A stretch of 64,000 bases of DNA from Ewingella allii (GCF_044430645.1 NZ_JAWUDN010000001.1:868001-932000); one strand, 5' to 3'; shown: positions 26,598 through 35,157, counted from the first letter of the stretch. Numbers and translations are program-made. The notes: a model not told the origin generated them from the sequence alone.

Positions 26598-28328
26598 TTA
26601 CATGCGTTCTACGGTTTCAATACCCAAGGTATCCAGACCGGTTTTCAGCGTTCTTTGGGTCAGCAGGGCCAGTTTCAGGCGGCTTTGACGGCTGGTTTCG
26701 TCAGCAGCGTTGAGAATTGGGCAGTGCTCGTAGAAGCTAGAGAACAGGCCAGCCACGTCATACAGGTAAGCACACATGGTGTGCGGTGTACCTTCGCGGG
26801 CCACGGTAGTCAGTACTTCTTCAAATTGCAGCAGGCGAGTTGCCAGCAGGGCTTCGCGCTCTTCGCTGATAACCATCGGCTGAGTCAGGCTGTTAACGTC
26901 GATATCAGCACGCTTGAAGATGGACGCCACGCGGGTGTAAGCATACTGCATGTAAGGCGCGGTGTTGCCTTCAAAGGCCAGCATGTTGTCCCAGTCGAAG
27001 ATGTAGTCGGTGGTGCGGCTTTTCGACAGGTCAGCGTATTTGATCGCGCCGATGCCCACGGCGTTAACCAGATTTTCCAGCTCTTCGCCGCCCAGCTCTG
27101 GGTTCTTCTCGGTGATCAGCTTGCGCGCGCGCTCAATGGCTTCGTCCAGCAGTTCGGAGAGCTTGATGGTGCCGCCAGCGCGGGTTTTGAACGGCTTGCC
27201 GTCTTTGCCCAGCATCATGCCAAACATGTGGTGCTCTAATGGCACGGATTCTGGCACATAACCGGCTTTACGCACGATGGTCCACGCCTGCATCAGATGC
27301 TGGTGCTGGCGGGAGTCGATGTAATAGAGCACGCGGTCTGCGCCAAGGGTTTCGTAACGGTATTTCGCACAGGCGATATCCGTGGTGGTGTAAAGGTAGC
27401 CGCCATCCTTTTTACGGATGATGACGCCCATAGGCTCACCTTCTTTGTTCTTATATTCGTCGAGATAAACCACCACCGCGCCTTCGCTATCCACTGCCAG
27501 ACCTTTCTCTTGCAGGTCAGACACGATGCCCGGCAGCATGTCGTTGTACAGGCTTTCGCCCATGACGTCGTCGCGGGTCAGGGTGACATTCAGACGGTCA
27601 TAGGTGATCTGGTTTTGTGCCATGGTGACATCAACCAGCTTGCGCCACATTTGGCGGCAATACTCATCGCCGCCTTGCAGCTTGACCACGTAGTTACGCG
27701 CGCGTACCGCGAACTCTTCGTCTTCGTCATAGTTCTTTTTCGCTGCGCGGTAGAACTCTTCAAGGTCGGAAAGCTTCATCTCACCGGCGTTTTCGTTCTG
27801 CACTTTTTCCAGATAGGCAATCAGCATGCCGAACTGGGTGCCCCAGTCGCCGACGTGGTTGGCGCGGATCACTTTGTGGCCGAGGAATTCGTTGGTACGC
27901 GCCGCGGCGTCGCCAATGATGGTGGAACGCACGTGGCCGACGTGCATCTCTTTCGCCACGTTCGGCGCAGAGTAGTCGATAACAATGGTTTGCGGCTCAA
28001 CCGGGGAGATACCCAGTTTGGCATGTTGCAACGCGTTGTCGGCATTCGCCGCCACAAAGGCGCGGTCGAGGAAAATATTGATAAAGCCCGGACCGGCAAT
28101 CTCGACTTTAGAGGCAATTCCGCTCAGATCTAACAGCCCAACCACTTTCTCTGCCAGTTGTCGTGGGGCCATGCCCAGCTTTTTCGCCACGGACATCACG
28201 CCATTCGCCTGATAGTCACCAAATTGCGCTTTGGCTGACTGACGGACTTGCGCTTCGCTATCAGCAGGCGCGCCTGCTGCAGTCAACGCCTGACTGACTT
28301 TATCTGAAAGGAGAGCCTGTATATTCAC
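26598..28328 (-). CDS. argS: Arginyl-tRNA synthetase
   Basis: Charges tRNA(Arg). 576 residues (E. coli 577). The N-terminal Add-1 domain SDKVSQALTAAGAP is followed by the class I HIGH box as HVGH (SAPNVAKEMHVGHVRST, ~residue 122-136) and a degenerate KMSKS region, as is normal for enteric ArgS (KTRAGGTIKLSELLDEA). The C-terminal helical anticodon domain ends TLGIETVERM. I start at GTG 28328 because it gives VNIQALLSDK, aligned with E. coli MNIQALLSEK; an ATG 75 bp upstream adds an unlikely 25-residue Ser/Asn-rich tail. Confidence 0.96.
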   Translation of the reverse strand: MNIQALLSDKVSQALTAAGAPADSEAQVRQSAKAQFGDYQANGVMSVAKKLGMAPRQLAEKVVGLLDLSGIASKVEIAGPGFINIFLDRAFVAANADNALQHAKLGISPVEPQTIVIDYSAPNVAKEMHVGHVRSTIIGDAAARTNEFLGHKVIRANHVGDWGTQFGMLIAYLEKVQNENAGEMKLSDLEEFYRAAKKNYDEDEEFAVRARNYVVKLQGGDEYCRQMWRKLVDVTMAQNQITYDRLNVTLTRDDVMGESLYNDMLPGIVSDLQEKGLAVDSEGAVVVYLDEYKNKEGEPMGVIIRKKDGGYLYTTTDIACAKYRYETLGADRVLYYIDSRQHQHLMQAWTIVRKAGYVPESVPLEHHMFGMMLGKDGKPFKTRAGGTIKLSELLDEAIERARKLITEKNPELGGEELENLVNAVGIGAIKYADLSKSRTTDYIFDWDNMLAFEGNTAPYMQYAYTRVASIFKRADIDVNSLTQPMVISEEREALLATRLLQFEEVLTTVAREGTPHTMCAYLYDVAGLFSSFYEHCPILNAADETSRQSRLKLALLTQRTLKTGLDTLGIETVERM

Positions 28329-28579
28329 CGAGTTACCTTTTGAATCAATACCCTTCACCTTCGCAGATGAGTTTGGGTAGGAGTTTGATGGTTTGCTGTT
28401 CACCTAACGCAGATGAACCAAAAATGATGCGTGTTTATATCATATAAGCCCCGCGGCGTCAGTATTGGCGCACGTTTGCCGCACAGCAAACGCGCAGAAT
28501 GCGGGACGTATCTGGCAACGGCATGAAACCCTGTGTAAATTAGCCGCCGACAGAGATTAATTTTAAGGAAATAGCTACC

Positions 28580-29143
28580 ATGCTGAACATGAAAGATGTC
28601 GCCGACTTAGAGGATTTAGTCGCGGACATGCCGCGTTTTGTTACCGCGCTTAGCGCCTTTGCGGAGAAGTTACAGCTCGATTTGTCGGCTTATTATGCTG
28701 ATCATATTTCATTGCGCTGCCACCAAAACACCACGGCGGAACGCTGGCGCAAAGGCTTCGAGCAGTGCGCGTCGTTGCTCAATGAGACGGAGATCAATGG
28801 CCGCCCAATCTGCTTATATTCCTTGAACCAGCCGCTGGAGGTCGGGCCGCTGCGCATAGATTTGGTTGAACTGCCTTATCCGGGCGAAAAGCGTTACCCG
28901 CACGAAGGTTGGGAGCATATTGAAATTGTGTTGAGCGGCGGCGAAGAGGGTTTTTATGCCCGGGCTTTGGCAGAGCTGGCCGATGAAGCACTGACCGCGC
29001 CGGGCATTAAATTAAAACAGAGTTCGCCAAAGGGGGAGCACGAGCGTTTACCTAACCCGACGCTAGCCATCACTGACGGCACGGTGACCATTAAGTTTCA
29101 TCCGCACAGTTTGCGGGATATTGTTGCCAGCGAAAAAGAGTAA
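28580..29143 (+). CDS. yecM: YecM family protein (VOC/glyoxalase fold)
   Basis: 187 residues. E. coli YecM (188 aa) is a vicinal-oxygen-chelate fold protein of unknown reaction, with likely metal ligands in ADHISLRCH and EGWEHIEIVL. Start ATG 28580 follows AAGGA; a second ATG lies at 28589. It is divergent from argS, and followed 3 bp later by an oppositely oriented aminotransferase that separates it from cutC, its E. coli neighbour. Confidence 0.92.
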   Translation: MLNMKDVADLEDLVADMPRFVTALSAFAEKLQLDLSAYYADHISLRCHQNTTAERWRKGFEQCASLLNETEINGRPICLYSLNQPLEVGPLRIDLVELPYPGEKRYPHEGWEHIEIVLSGGEEGFYARALAELADEALTAPGIKLKQSSPKGEHERLPNPTLAITDGTVTIKFHPHSLRDIVASEKE

Positions 29144-29146
29144 GTT

Positions 29147-30295
29147 CTAGCCGTTCAAGGTTGCCAGCGCCTGTTCCATTCTCACCAGCGCCTTTTCCAG
29201 CAAGGCGCGCTGGCAGCCCAGATTGATGCGTACAAACTTAGGCGCGCCGAAAGCCAGCCCTGAGGTAAAGCCCACTCCAGCATCCACAAAGAAGCGATAC
29301 GGGTTATCCAGCGGCAGGGCGGAGGCATCAATCCAGCCAAGATAGGTGCCTTCAATCGGCAACATTTTCAGCCCCGGCATGGCGTTGATCCTTTGGGTAG
29401 CGAGCTGCTGATTGCCCCGCAGATAAGCCAACTGCTGCTCCAGCCAGTCGTCGCCATGCCTATAGGCGGCGGTGGCGGCGACATAGGCTAAAATATTGAC
29501 GTGTGGCACGATGCCTTCGGCGGTTTTCTCAAACTTTTTACGCAGTCCGGCATTGGGGATAATTGCCATTGAGGCGCCAAGACCTGCCAGATTAAAAGTT
29601 TTCGACGGCGACATCAGCGTGATGCTGCGCTGTGCGGCATCGTCATTCAGCGACGCAAAAGGAATATGCTTAGCCTGCGGGTCAAGCAGCAGGTCGCAGT
29701 GGATCTCATCGCTGCACACCACCAAGTCATGCATTTGGGCAAAGGCCAGTTGCTGCATCAACTCATCGCGACGGTAAACAGTGCCGCCGGGGTTGTAAGG
29801 GTTGCAGAGCATCAGCAGGCGTTCGCCGCCGTCCATTTTCAGTTCGGGAGAGTGAAAATCAGCCACCCAGCGTTGGTCAACTTCTCTGACCGGAATGCTT
29901 TTATATTGGCGACCTTCCGACTCTGCGGCCTGAATAAAGGGCGGGTAAATCGGTGACGGCAGCAGGCTGGTTTGATGTTGGCTAACCGTGGCGCGCACCG
30001 CGACATTCAGCCCGCAAACCAGGCCGGGCAGTGAAACAATCCATTCAGGTTTAATATTCCATTGGTAACGCTTATTGGCGCGATCAATGAAAAGTTCGAT
30101 CAATTCTGGCGGCGTAAAGCCGTAGCCGAAAACCCCTTCGGCGACGCGCTGTTGCAGTTCAGCTACCACTTCTGGTGGTGAAGCGAAGTCAGTATCAGCG
30201 ACCCAAAGTGGAATGACGTCCTGATTTTTATATTTGTTCCACTTAACGCTATCGCTGTGACTACGGTCTACCCATTGATCAAAATTGAGTGTCAT
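29147..30295 (-). CDS. MalY/PatB-family PLP-dependent C-S lyase (cystathionine beta-lyase type)
   Basis: A 382-residue fold-type I PLP enzyme. WVADTDFASPPEVVAELQQRVAEGVFGYGFTP at residues ~30-60, NPYNPGG near 165, and the PLP lysine in MSPSKTFNLAGLGAS near 235 place it in the MalY/PatB group, which cleaves cystathionine or cysteine beta-substituted compounds. Whether it also has MalY-like regulatory activity cannot be seen. It is inserted between yecM and cutC, which are adjacent in E. coli. Confidence 0.88.
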   Translation of the reverse strand: MTLNFDQWVDRSHSDSVKWNKYKNQDVIPLWVADTDFASPPEVVAELQQRVAEGVFGYGFTPPELIELFIDRANKRYQWNIKPEWIVSLPGLVCGLNVAVRATVSQHQTSLLPSPIYPPFIQAAESEGRQYKSIPVREVDQRWVADFHSPELKMDGGERLLMLCNPYNPGGTVYRRDELMQQLAFAQMHDLVVCSDEIHCDLLLDPQAKHIPFASLNDDAAQRSITLMSPSKTFNLAGLGASMAIIPNAGLRKKFEKTAEGIVPHVNILAYVAATAAYRHGDDWLEQQLAYLRGNQQLATQRINAMPGLKMLPIEGTYLGWIDASALPLDNPYRFFVDAGVGFTSGLAFGAPKFVRINLGCQRALLEKALVRMEQALATLNG

Positions 30296-30407
30296 AGTTA
30301 GCCTTCCAAAGCAGGCAATTGGGCGGGAGTGCTCATGCTAAAGCCTACGCGACATGGCCCGCTACAGACAAGTGTTGTAGCATGATGCCGTAATCAGGAG
30401 AGATCAC

Positions 30408-31166
30408 ATGACTAAGTTAGAAGTGTGTTGTTATAGCGTGGACTGTGCGTTAACGGCAGAGCAAGCCGGCGCTGACCGGGTTGAGTTATGTGCCAGCCAG
30501 GCCGACGGTGGCGTCACGCCAAGTTACGGCACGTTAAAACTGGCCAGAGAGCAGGTCACTATCCCCGTACATCCCATTGTGCGTCCGCGGGGCGGCGACT
30601 TTTGCTACAGCCAGAGTGAATTTAGCATCCTAAAAAGCGACGTCGCCTGTATTCGCGATCTCGGCTTCCCCGGCGTCGTAGTGGGTATTCTGGATGAAGA
30701 AGGCCATATTGATATGCCAAAAATGTGGGAAGTGATGGCGCTGTGCGGCAACATGGCGGTGACCTTCCACCGCGCATTCGACATGTGTCTGAATCCGAAA
30801 GTGGCACTTGAGCAACTCACTCAATTGGGCGTTGCGCGCATTCTCACGTCGGGCCAGCAACAGAATGCCGAAGTCGGATTACCGATGCTTCGGGAACTCA
30901 ACGAGCTAAGTCGTGGTCCTATTATTATGGCCGGTGCAGGTGTTCGTTTGACCAACTTGCAGAAGTTTGTCGACATCGGTTTGAGCGAGCTGCACAGCTC
31001 GGCCGGGCGTCAGGTTCCGTCGCAAATGCGCTACCGCAAGGCGGGCGTGACCATGAGTTCTGATACCGATTTTGACGAATTTAGTCGTTACTGCGTGGAT
31101 GGCGATATCGTGGCGGCGATGAAAACGGCATTAGAATTTGGCGATGAGATGTCTCGCACGGCGTAA
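30408..31166 (+). CDS. cutC: CutC family protein (copper homeostasis)
   Basis: A 252-residue TIM-barrel protein (E. coli CutC 248 aa). Family motifs: LEVCCYSVDCALTAEQAGADRVELCASQADGG at the N-terminus, RPRGGDFCYS near residue 64, FHRAFDMC near 125 and HSSAGRQVPSQM near 200. Originally linked to copper tolerance; the molecular role is doubtful and it is also annotated as a PF03932 enzyme of unknown reaction. Last chromosomal gene before the prophage. Confidence 0.94.
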   Translation: MTKLEVCCYSVDCALTAEQAGADRVELCASQADGGVTPSYGTLKLAREQVTIPVHPIVRPRGGDFCYSQSEFSILKSDVACIRDLGFPGVVVGILDEEGHIDMPKMWEVMALCGNMAVTFHRAFDMCLNPKVALEQLTQLGVARILTSGQQQNAEVGLPMLRELNELSRGPIIMAGAGVRLTNLQKFVDIGLSELHSSAGRQVPSQMRYRKAGVTMSSDTDFDEFSRYCVDGDIVAAMKTALEFGDEMSRTA

Positions 31167-31263
31167 CAGTCACAGATTGCCGGGCAAAGAGAAGGGCGAA
31201 CTCTTTGCACCACAGATTTAACCGGGCCTTACGGCCCTTATTGCGTCGCCCTGCGCAAGTACC

Positions 31264-31294
31264 AAGCCCCGTCATTTTGGCGGGGCTTCTTTTA
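31264..31294 (+). terminator. Terminator downstream of cutC, near the prophage boundary
   Basis: AAGCCCCG and CGGGGCTT arms followed by CTTTTATT. The 250 bp between cutC and the first prophage gene (31417) contain this hairpin and nothing that could encode an integrase. Confidence 0.7.
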
Positions 31295-31416
31295 TTAATA
31301 TCAATGGTTTATGTGTTCAAGGGGAGCTTGTGGGGTGCTGGAGTATCTAAAAATACCCACCTCATAGCTAAGAAAACTAAATAATAATCGTAAAAAGCCG
31401 GGTTCCCCCCGGCTAT

Positions 31417-31677
31417 TCAAGCTTTGCTTTGCATACTCTCAAAAAGGTCCTTACCTTTCTTTCTTTGCTTATCGAGATGGTCAGCTAAATCCTGAATATG
31501 GATCATTCTCGGTGCTTTTTGGCTATCGCTGGCGCGGAAGGTAGGGACCGGGAACTGACCGAGAGCCGCCTTATTTTCTGCCGTTGAAGGTTTCATTCCA
31601 AAATAGCGTTCGGCAATATCTGACAGGGCTATTGTTGAAGTTTCAAACTCAGCCATTAATAAAAACGTTGTGTTCAT
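31417..31677 (-). CDS. PrtN-like pyocin-activator family protein
   Basis: An 86-residue small DNA-binding-type protein beginning MNTTFLLMAEFETSTIALSDIAERYFGM, with an excisionase-like winged-helix opening and basic C-terminus (DHLDKQRKKGKDLFESM). It resembles the pyocin activator PrtN family found at one end of many enterobacterial lambdoid prophages, usually beside the integrase; roles proposed include transcription activation or excision. Start at 31677 follows GGAG. Last gene of the leftward early operon. No integrase follows. Confidence 0.7.
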   Translation of the reverse strand: MNTTFLLMAEFETSTIALSDIAERYFGMKPSTAENKAALGQFPVPTFRASDSQKAPRMIHIQDLADHLDKQRKKGKDLFESMQSKA

Positions 31678-31720
31678 GAGAGGACTCCACATTGGTTAAT
31701 TTCTGCTGCACACAGAGTTG

Positions 31721-31885
31721 CTATTGGTTGTTACGCCCTCTTGCCCGGCCGTAATACCGACCCTCGAAGAGGTTAATCATTTTCACGCCAGCCGGCAGTC
31801 GTGCCGAAGGAACTGGTGGAGTGAACCACCAAAACCCCGGATATGATACGAATTCCCCACGCACGCGGGGCAGGCGGTCCGCCAT
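31721..31885 (-). CDS. Small phage protein, 54 aa
   Basis: An ORF of 54 codons starting ATG 31885, one base after the stop of the preceding 164-aa gene, with GGTGAG four bases before the ATG. The product is basic and aromatic (MADRLPRVRGEFVSYPGFWW, ending in YYGRARGRNNQ). No family recognised. The tight spacing, ribosome site and gap-filling position support a real gene. Confidence 0.6.
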   Translation of the reverse strand: MADRLPRVRGEFVSYPGFWWFTPPVPSARLPAGVKMINLFEGRYYGRARGRNNQ

Positions 31886-31886
31886 A

Positions 31887-32381
31887 TCACTCACCATCCT
31901 TAACGACGATGCCAGCGGACTTAGATATATAGGCAGAAACAGCTTCCTTTATGGTTAGCTTGCTCGCAGGCGTAATGCGAAACTCTTCCCACTCCGCACC
32001 TTCGAGCTTCATGATGGAATCAAACTCTTCCGGCCTATCTTCGTACATCCATCGTGACGCTTCATGTTCTTCATCTGCCACCCACCGGTAGCGAAAAGCT
32101 ATTTGGCCTTTCTGGCCCCGAAGCGCGGCGAGTTCTGCCTCTGCTTTCTCTCGCTGCTGGCGTTCTGCTTCGAGCTGGTCTTGTGCAACCAGAAGGCCAG
32201 AGGCTGTCTCGCTGATTTGCTGGTGCTCCTGTTCACTCAGCCCCCTGCCAATTTCGTTTTCGATTGAATCTGCGACGTCCATGCAGAAGCTTTCTACACA
32301 TGACGCCATTGCTGCCTTAATGCGCTCCGCCAAATCACGCATATCAAGCAGCAGCGCCGCGATATCAGTTTTCTCAGTCAT
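31887..32381 (-). CDS. Hypothetical phage protein with coiled coil
   Basis: 164 residues. Residues ~60-95 are a charged coiled coil (QDQLEAERQQREKAEAELAALRG), followed by an aromatic-rich stretch FRYRWVADEEHEASRWMYED. No family recognised; similar leftward-operon proteins in enterobacterial prophages are of unknown function. It overlaps the upstream 45-aa ORF by 8 bp and precedes the 54-aa ORF by one base. Confidence 0.75.
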   Translation of the reverse strand: MTEKTDIAALLLDMRDLAERIKAAMASCVESFCMDVADSIENEIGRGLSEQEHQQISETASGLLVAQDQLEAERQQREKAEAELAALRGQKGQIAFRYRWVADEEHEASRWMYEDRPEEFDSIMKLEGAEWEEFRITPASKLTIKEAVSAYISKSAGIVVKDGE

Positions 32382-32511
32382 GGCATGCTCTCCATTTCTC
32401 GTCCTGAATTTGATTCATGCAGCCGTAATAGAAACGGCTATTACCGACGTATGTGCGGGAGCGCTTCTTGCAGAGCTCTCCGTATGCGGGCCAGAATGTA
32501 GCCTTAGTCAT
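32374..32511 (-). CDS. Small phage protein, 45 aa
   Basis: Starts MTKATFWPAYGELCKK and has cysteines at 14, 31 and 43. The ATG at 32511 is preceded by GGAGGCTGT, a strong ribosome site that lies inside the end of the preceding gene (stop at 32508), so the two overlap by four bases. It ends 8 bp inside the 164-aa gene. No family recognised. Confidence 0.6.
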   Translation of the reverse strand: MTKATFWPAYGELCKKRSRTYVGNSRFYYGCMNQIQDEKWRACHD

Positions 32512-33020
32512 ACAGCCTCCTTCACCGGCAATCCGGCATAGACTTCTGGTAAATGGCCACGAATTTGAAGACGGCGAAGCGCGCTGTACATGTAATCGCA
32601 TTCGGCCTGCTTGTTGGCCTGAAACGGTTTTCGCGAGAACCAAACCGCATTGCCCGGCCAGCCCCAAATTTTATAGACTCGGTCATTTTTTACGTTTAGC
32701 AGCCCCCAGCCTTCTGGTAGTTCCTCAATGCTGATCAGGCCCGGTTCGCAGATGAAAAATCTCCAGTCGCCCATGCCTAATTCAGGGTTAACTCGGAACC
32801 GTTTTTTCCTATCTGCGAGGAAATCAGCGCGAGAGCACTTTGCCTCGATTAGACAGGAGGAGAGGTTGCGGAATCCGATTGCGTCAGGTTGTTCTCCCGT
32901 TGAAACACCAGCAATAAACCGATCATGAAACGCAACCTTGAAACCATTATTCCTGAGGAAACGCTCCGCAATTACACAAAGCTCGCTGTGAGTTTTTGTT
33001 GACTCAGTCATGATTTGCAT
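32508..33020 (-). CDS. Putative PD-(D/E)XK nuclease-like phage protein
   Basis: 170 residues. An arrangement PD46-x12-E59-A-K61 (EQPDAIGF, then CLIEAKCSRADF) fits a PD-(D/E)XK nuclease core, with hydrophobic strands on both sides and a following basic patch (ADRKKRFR). No specific family named with confidence; a DNA-processing role in the early operon is inference. Start ATG 33020; an internal ATG at 33011 with GAGAAG nine bases upstream is an alternative. Confidence 0.6.
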   Translation of the reverse strand: MQIMTESTKTHSELCVIAERFLRNNGFKVAFHDRFIAGVSTGEQPDAIGFRNLSSCLIEAKCSRADFLADRKKRFRVNPELGMGDWRFFICEPGLISIEELPEGWGLLNVKNDRVYKIWGWPGNAVWFSRKPFQANKQAECDYMYSALRRLQIRGHLPEVYAGLPVKEAV

Positions 33021-33024
33021 CTTC

Positions 33025-33543
33025 TCAGTTAGTCAGGTATTCCCAGCGGCGAAGAAACTCGGCGCGGGCCTGTGATGGGTTCAGTGGGAAAATGCGAACG
33101 CCCGCCGGTGCCACTCCTTCGAGCATCGGCCAGTGGTTATCAGCATCGACTTCCAGATCGCGCCGTTCGGTGGCTAGCATGATTAGGTCCGCCTCTTTAA
33201 CAGCTGAGCTCATTTGAAGAGGCAGGTCATACTTCTCGCGGATTAGGCGGTCCATGCTGTCTTCAATGCGCTGGTAGTCGGGCAGCAGGCGTTTCAGCGG
33301 CGCTGGGATATCCTTGCAGTAGGCTTCAACCGCATCGTGCAGCAGCGCTTCAAGGGCAAACGCTGGTGGTACAATCAGGCTGCACAGCACGGAGTGCTGG
33401 GCCACGCTGTAGAAGTCGGAGATCTGCCCGGCAAAGCGGCATTCGTGGGACAGCCCCTGTGCGATATCGGTAATGTTGAAGGCGAGCGCATTGGGGTTTG
33501 AGAAGTCCAAGTGCTGGCCGGAGAAAGTGGTTAGCCAAGTCAT
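33025..33543 (-). CDS. HD-domain phosphohydrolase (5'-nucleotidase-like)
   Basis: 172 residues of the HD superfamily, similar to YfbR-type deoxynucleotidases: His33 (GLSHECRF), His50 (SVAQHSVL) and the HD pair His69-Asp70 (EALLHDAVEAYCKDIPAPLK), with a later Asp in KEADLIMLATE. A metal-dependent nucleotide phosphatase role is expected, perhaps shaping the dNTP pool during phage replication. Start ATG 33543 chosen for its GGAG; a GTG at 33558 would add five residues. Confidence 0.8.
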   Translation of the reverse strand: MTWLTTFSGQHLDFSNPNALAFNITDIAQGLSHECRFAGQISDFYSVAQHSVLCSLIVPPAFALEALLHDAVEAYCKDIPAPLKRLLPDYQRIEDSMDRLIREKYDLPLQMSSAVKEADLIMLATERRDLEVDADNHWPMLEGVAPAGVRIFPLNPSQARAEFLRRWEYLTN

Positions 33544-33623
33544 GAAATTACTCCACACGTCATTTTTAGGTTGAGCGAATCCCTTGCCAGTTACGGCAAT
33601 AAATCAAATACGATAGGGTTAAA

Positions 33624-34547
33624 TTATCTTTTGGCTTCGCCGCCTAGCGCGGCAATCAAAGCGAAAATGAAGGTTGAGTATTCGCCGGTAACCAGCAGGA
33701 AATCGGCCTCGAAGCGCTGAGCGAAATCTTCGCGGTCAATATCGTCGTTATGGTCGATAAGCGTATCGCTCGGCTTAATTTTTTTCAGGGAAAAGGTGTC
33801 GTTGATCTGGAAGCTAATGCGCTCCTGCCAGTCAACTGAGAGCTGAGTAACGAGCTTGCCGTTCTCTATATGGCTGCCTATCTCGTCGCTGACCAGAGAC
33901 TGTTTCTTGCAGCGGATGGTCCCGCCTTCTTCCAGAATTGCTTTCAGTTCCGCTTCATCTTGCAGCTGGAAACCTGCTGGTGTTACGCCGGAACGGACCC
34001 ATTCAGTGAGCGTCAGCTCGATAGGGGATTCCATGGTCAGCGGCACCACTGGGAGTGAGCCTATGCTTTTGCGGAGCAGGGCGAGAACGTCCTCGGCTTT
34101 TTTGGCGCTGCCAGCGGCTACCATGATTAGGCCGTTGACCGCATCAATCCAGACTAATGTTTGGCTGTAGCGGCTGAACGCGCGCGGCAGAAGGGTATGC
34201 AGCACCTCATCTTTCAACGAGTCCTTTTCTGTTTTCTTCAGCTTGCGGCTTTGCTCACTTTCCAACTGGGCAACCTTCGCCTGCAGCTCCTGCTTAATTA
34301 CCGACGCTGGAAGGTTTTTCTCTTCCTTCTTGGCGCAGATTAAAATCTGCTGGCTGCCTGTTGAATGAACCAGCTGGCCGCCGCCGAATGACCCCATAGG
34401 AGACACCCAGCCAGTTTTCGCCATATCTTGGCTACCGCACGGCGAGAAGATGAAGCGCTCGAGCTGTGGCTGCATTTCCTCGGCATTCAGCTCGACTTCA
34501 CGGCTGAGGCGGTAAATCAGCAAGTTTTTAAACCAAAGTTCTTTCAC
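33624..34547 (-). CDS. rdgC: Recombination-associated protein RdgC
   Basis: 307 residues (E. coli RdgC 303), beginning VKELWFKNLLIYRLSREVEL with the family block FSPCGSQDMAKTGWVSPMG near residue 35 and the basic dsDNA-binding ring regions. RdgC binds duplex DNA and limits RecA activity; phage copies occur in early operons where they may tune recombination. GTG start at 34547 preceded by AGGAG. The chromosomal copy of the host would lie elsewhere. Confidence 0.92.
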   Translation of the reverse strand: MKELWFKNLLIYRLSREVELNAEEMQPQLERFIFSPCGSQDMAKTGWVSPMGSFGGGQLVHSTGSQQILICAKKEEKNLPASVIKQELQAKVAQLESEQSRKLKKTEKDSLKDEVLHTLLPRAFSRYSQTLVWIDAVNGLIMVAAGSAKKAEDVLALLRKSIGSLPVVPLTMESPIELTLTEWVRSGVTPAGFQLQDEAELKAILEEGGTIRCKKQSLVSDEIGSHIENGKLVTQLSVDWQERISFQINDTFSLKKIKPSDTLIDHNDDIDREDFAQRFEADFLLVTGEYSTFIFALIAALGGEAKR

Positions 34548-34581
34548 GTTAACTACTCCTGTTTATGCCCCTGCACAGGGC

Positions 34582-34704
34582 TTAAAGAATTCTGCTCACA
34601 CACATAGATAAAGGGCCGCCGGAGAATGCACAGGGCGTGCTGGACGGGGCCAACGAACCCTTATCTATGTCTGTAAAAAAGGGGCGACTGACCTGATAGA
34701 ACAT
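34582..34704 (-). CDS. Tiny ORF in the PL leader, 40 aa
   Basis: ATG 34704 with GAGG upstream, encoding MFYQVSRPFFTDIDKG... and ending SMCVSRIL. Its reading frame spans the hairpin-forming ACATAGATAAAGGG/CCCTTATCTATGT pair (34602-34615 and 34668-34680). No family recognised; it may be a leader peptide or an Ash/Icd-type small phage product. Low confidence that it is translated. Confidence 0.35.
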   Translation of the reverse strand: MFYQVSRPFFTDIDKGSLAPSSTPCAFSGGPLSMCVSRIL

Positions 34705-34740
34705 TATCCTCACTCCCCCTGGTGTTGGTTGATTGAAGGA

Positions 34741-34959
34741 TCAGGCCAGTCGCCAAGAACTACACACAGCAATTATCGGTTTTCCACGTCGATTAAGCGT
34801 GTGGCGGCGGTAGTCGAAACCGCAACCGGGCAGGGTAACCCGACCATCCCCTGATGCTTGCCACAACAGAGAAGATTTTGAGCGGGGCGCTCGGGTGATA
34901 AACCCATACTTCGAGCGCTCCCTACCGGTTTTGGGTGATCCTGACTTGGTTATCGTCAC
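34741..34959 (-). CDS. Small basic ORF in the PL leader (possible Ash/Icd-like)
   Basis: 72 codons, start near 34959, product rich in Arg, Ser, Gly (SKYGFITRAPRSKSSLLWQA, DGRVTLPGCGF). Short proteins of this look at this position in enterobacterial prophages are often annotated Ash or host-division-inhibitor (Icd)-like, but I cannot show homology. The ORF contains the left arm of the long inverted repeat described separately, so part of its composition may reflect RNA structure. Confidence 0.35.
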   Translation of the reverse strand: MTITKSGSPKTGRERSKYGFITRAPRSKSSLLWQASGDGRVTLPGCGFDYRRHTLNRRGKPIIAVCSSWRLA

Positions 34960-35036
34960 CGGCTATCGGATTTAGACTACGAGCGCCGCTTATCAGGCTT
35001 TGCTCTGTAACCCCTCTCAAAATCTTCTCTGTTGTG
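34862..35036. repeat. 21-bp perfect inverted repeat in the PL leader
   Basis: Arms at 34862-34882 and 35016-35036 (one arm contains AACAGAGAAGATTTTG) are perfect complements separated by 133 bp. Inside, the heptamer GCGCTCG (34887-34893) can pair with CGAGCGC either at 34912-34918 or at 34980-34986, and GGTGA (34935-34939) with TCACC (34956-34960). The leftward PL transcript would contain the full structure. Confidence 0.85.
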
Positions 35037-35128
35037 TGGTGCAGTACCGAGCACCCGCCGCTGTGCTAACTAAATGTCGAGCATTACTCTGCACCCAGTG
35101 TTCTAGCCGTTACGTCTTACTGATATTT

Positions 35129-35157
35129 AGTATTAGCAAACTTACATTTTGTGTCAA
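35129..35157 (-). promoter_or_regulatory. PL-like leftward early promoter
   Basis: Minus-strand -35 TTGACA (35152-35157) and -10 TAATAC/AATACT (35129-35135) at 16-17 bp. The operator motif CTTACATTTTGT (35141-35152) lies between the two boxes, so bound repressor would block it. It faces the leader ORFs, rdgC and the rest of the leftward operon. Confidence 0.75.
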
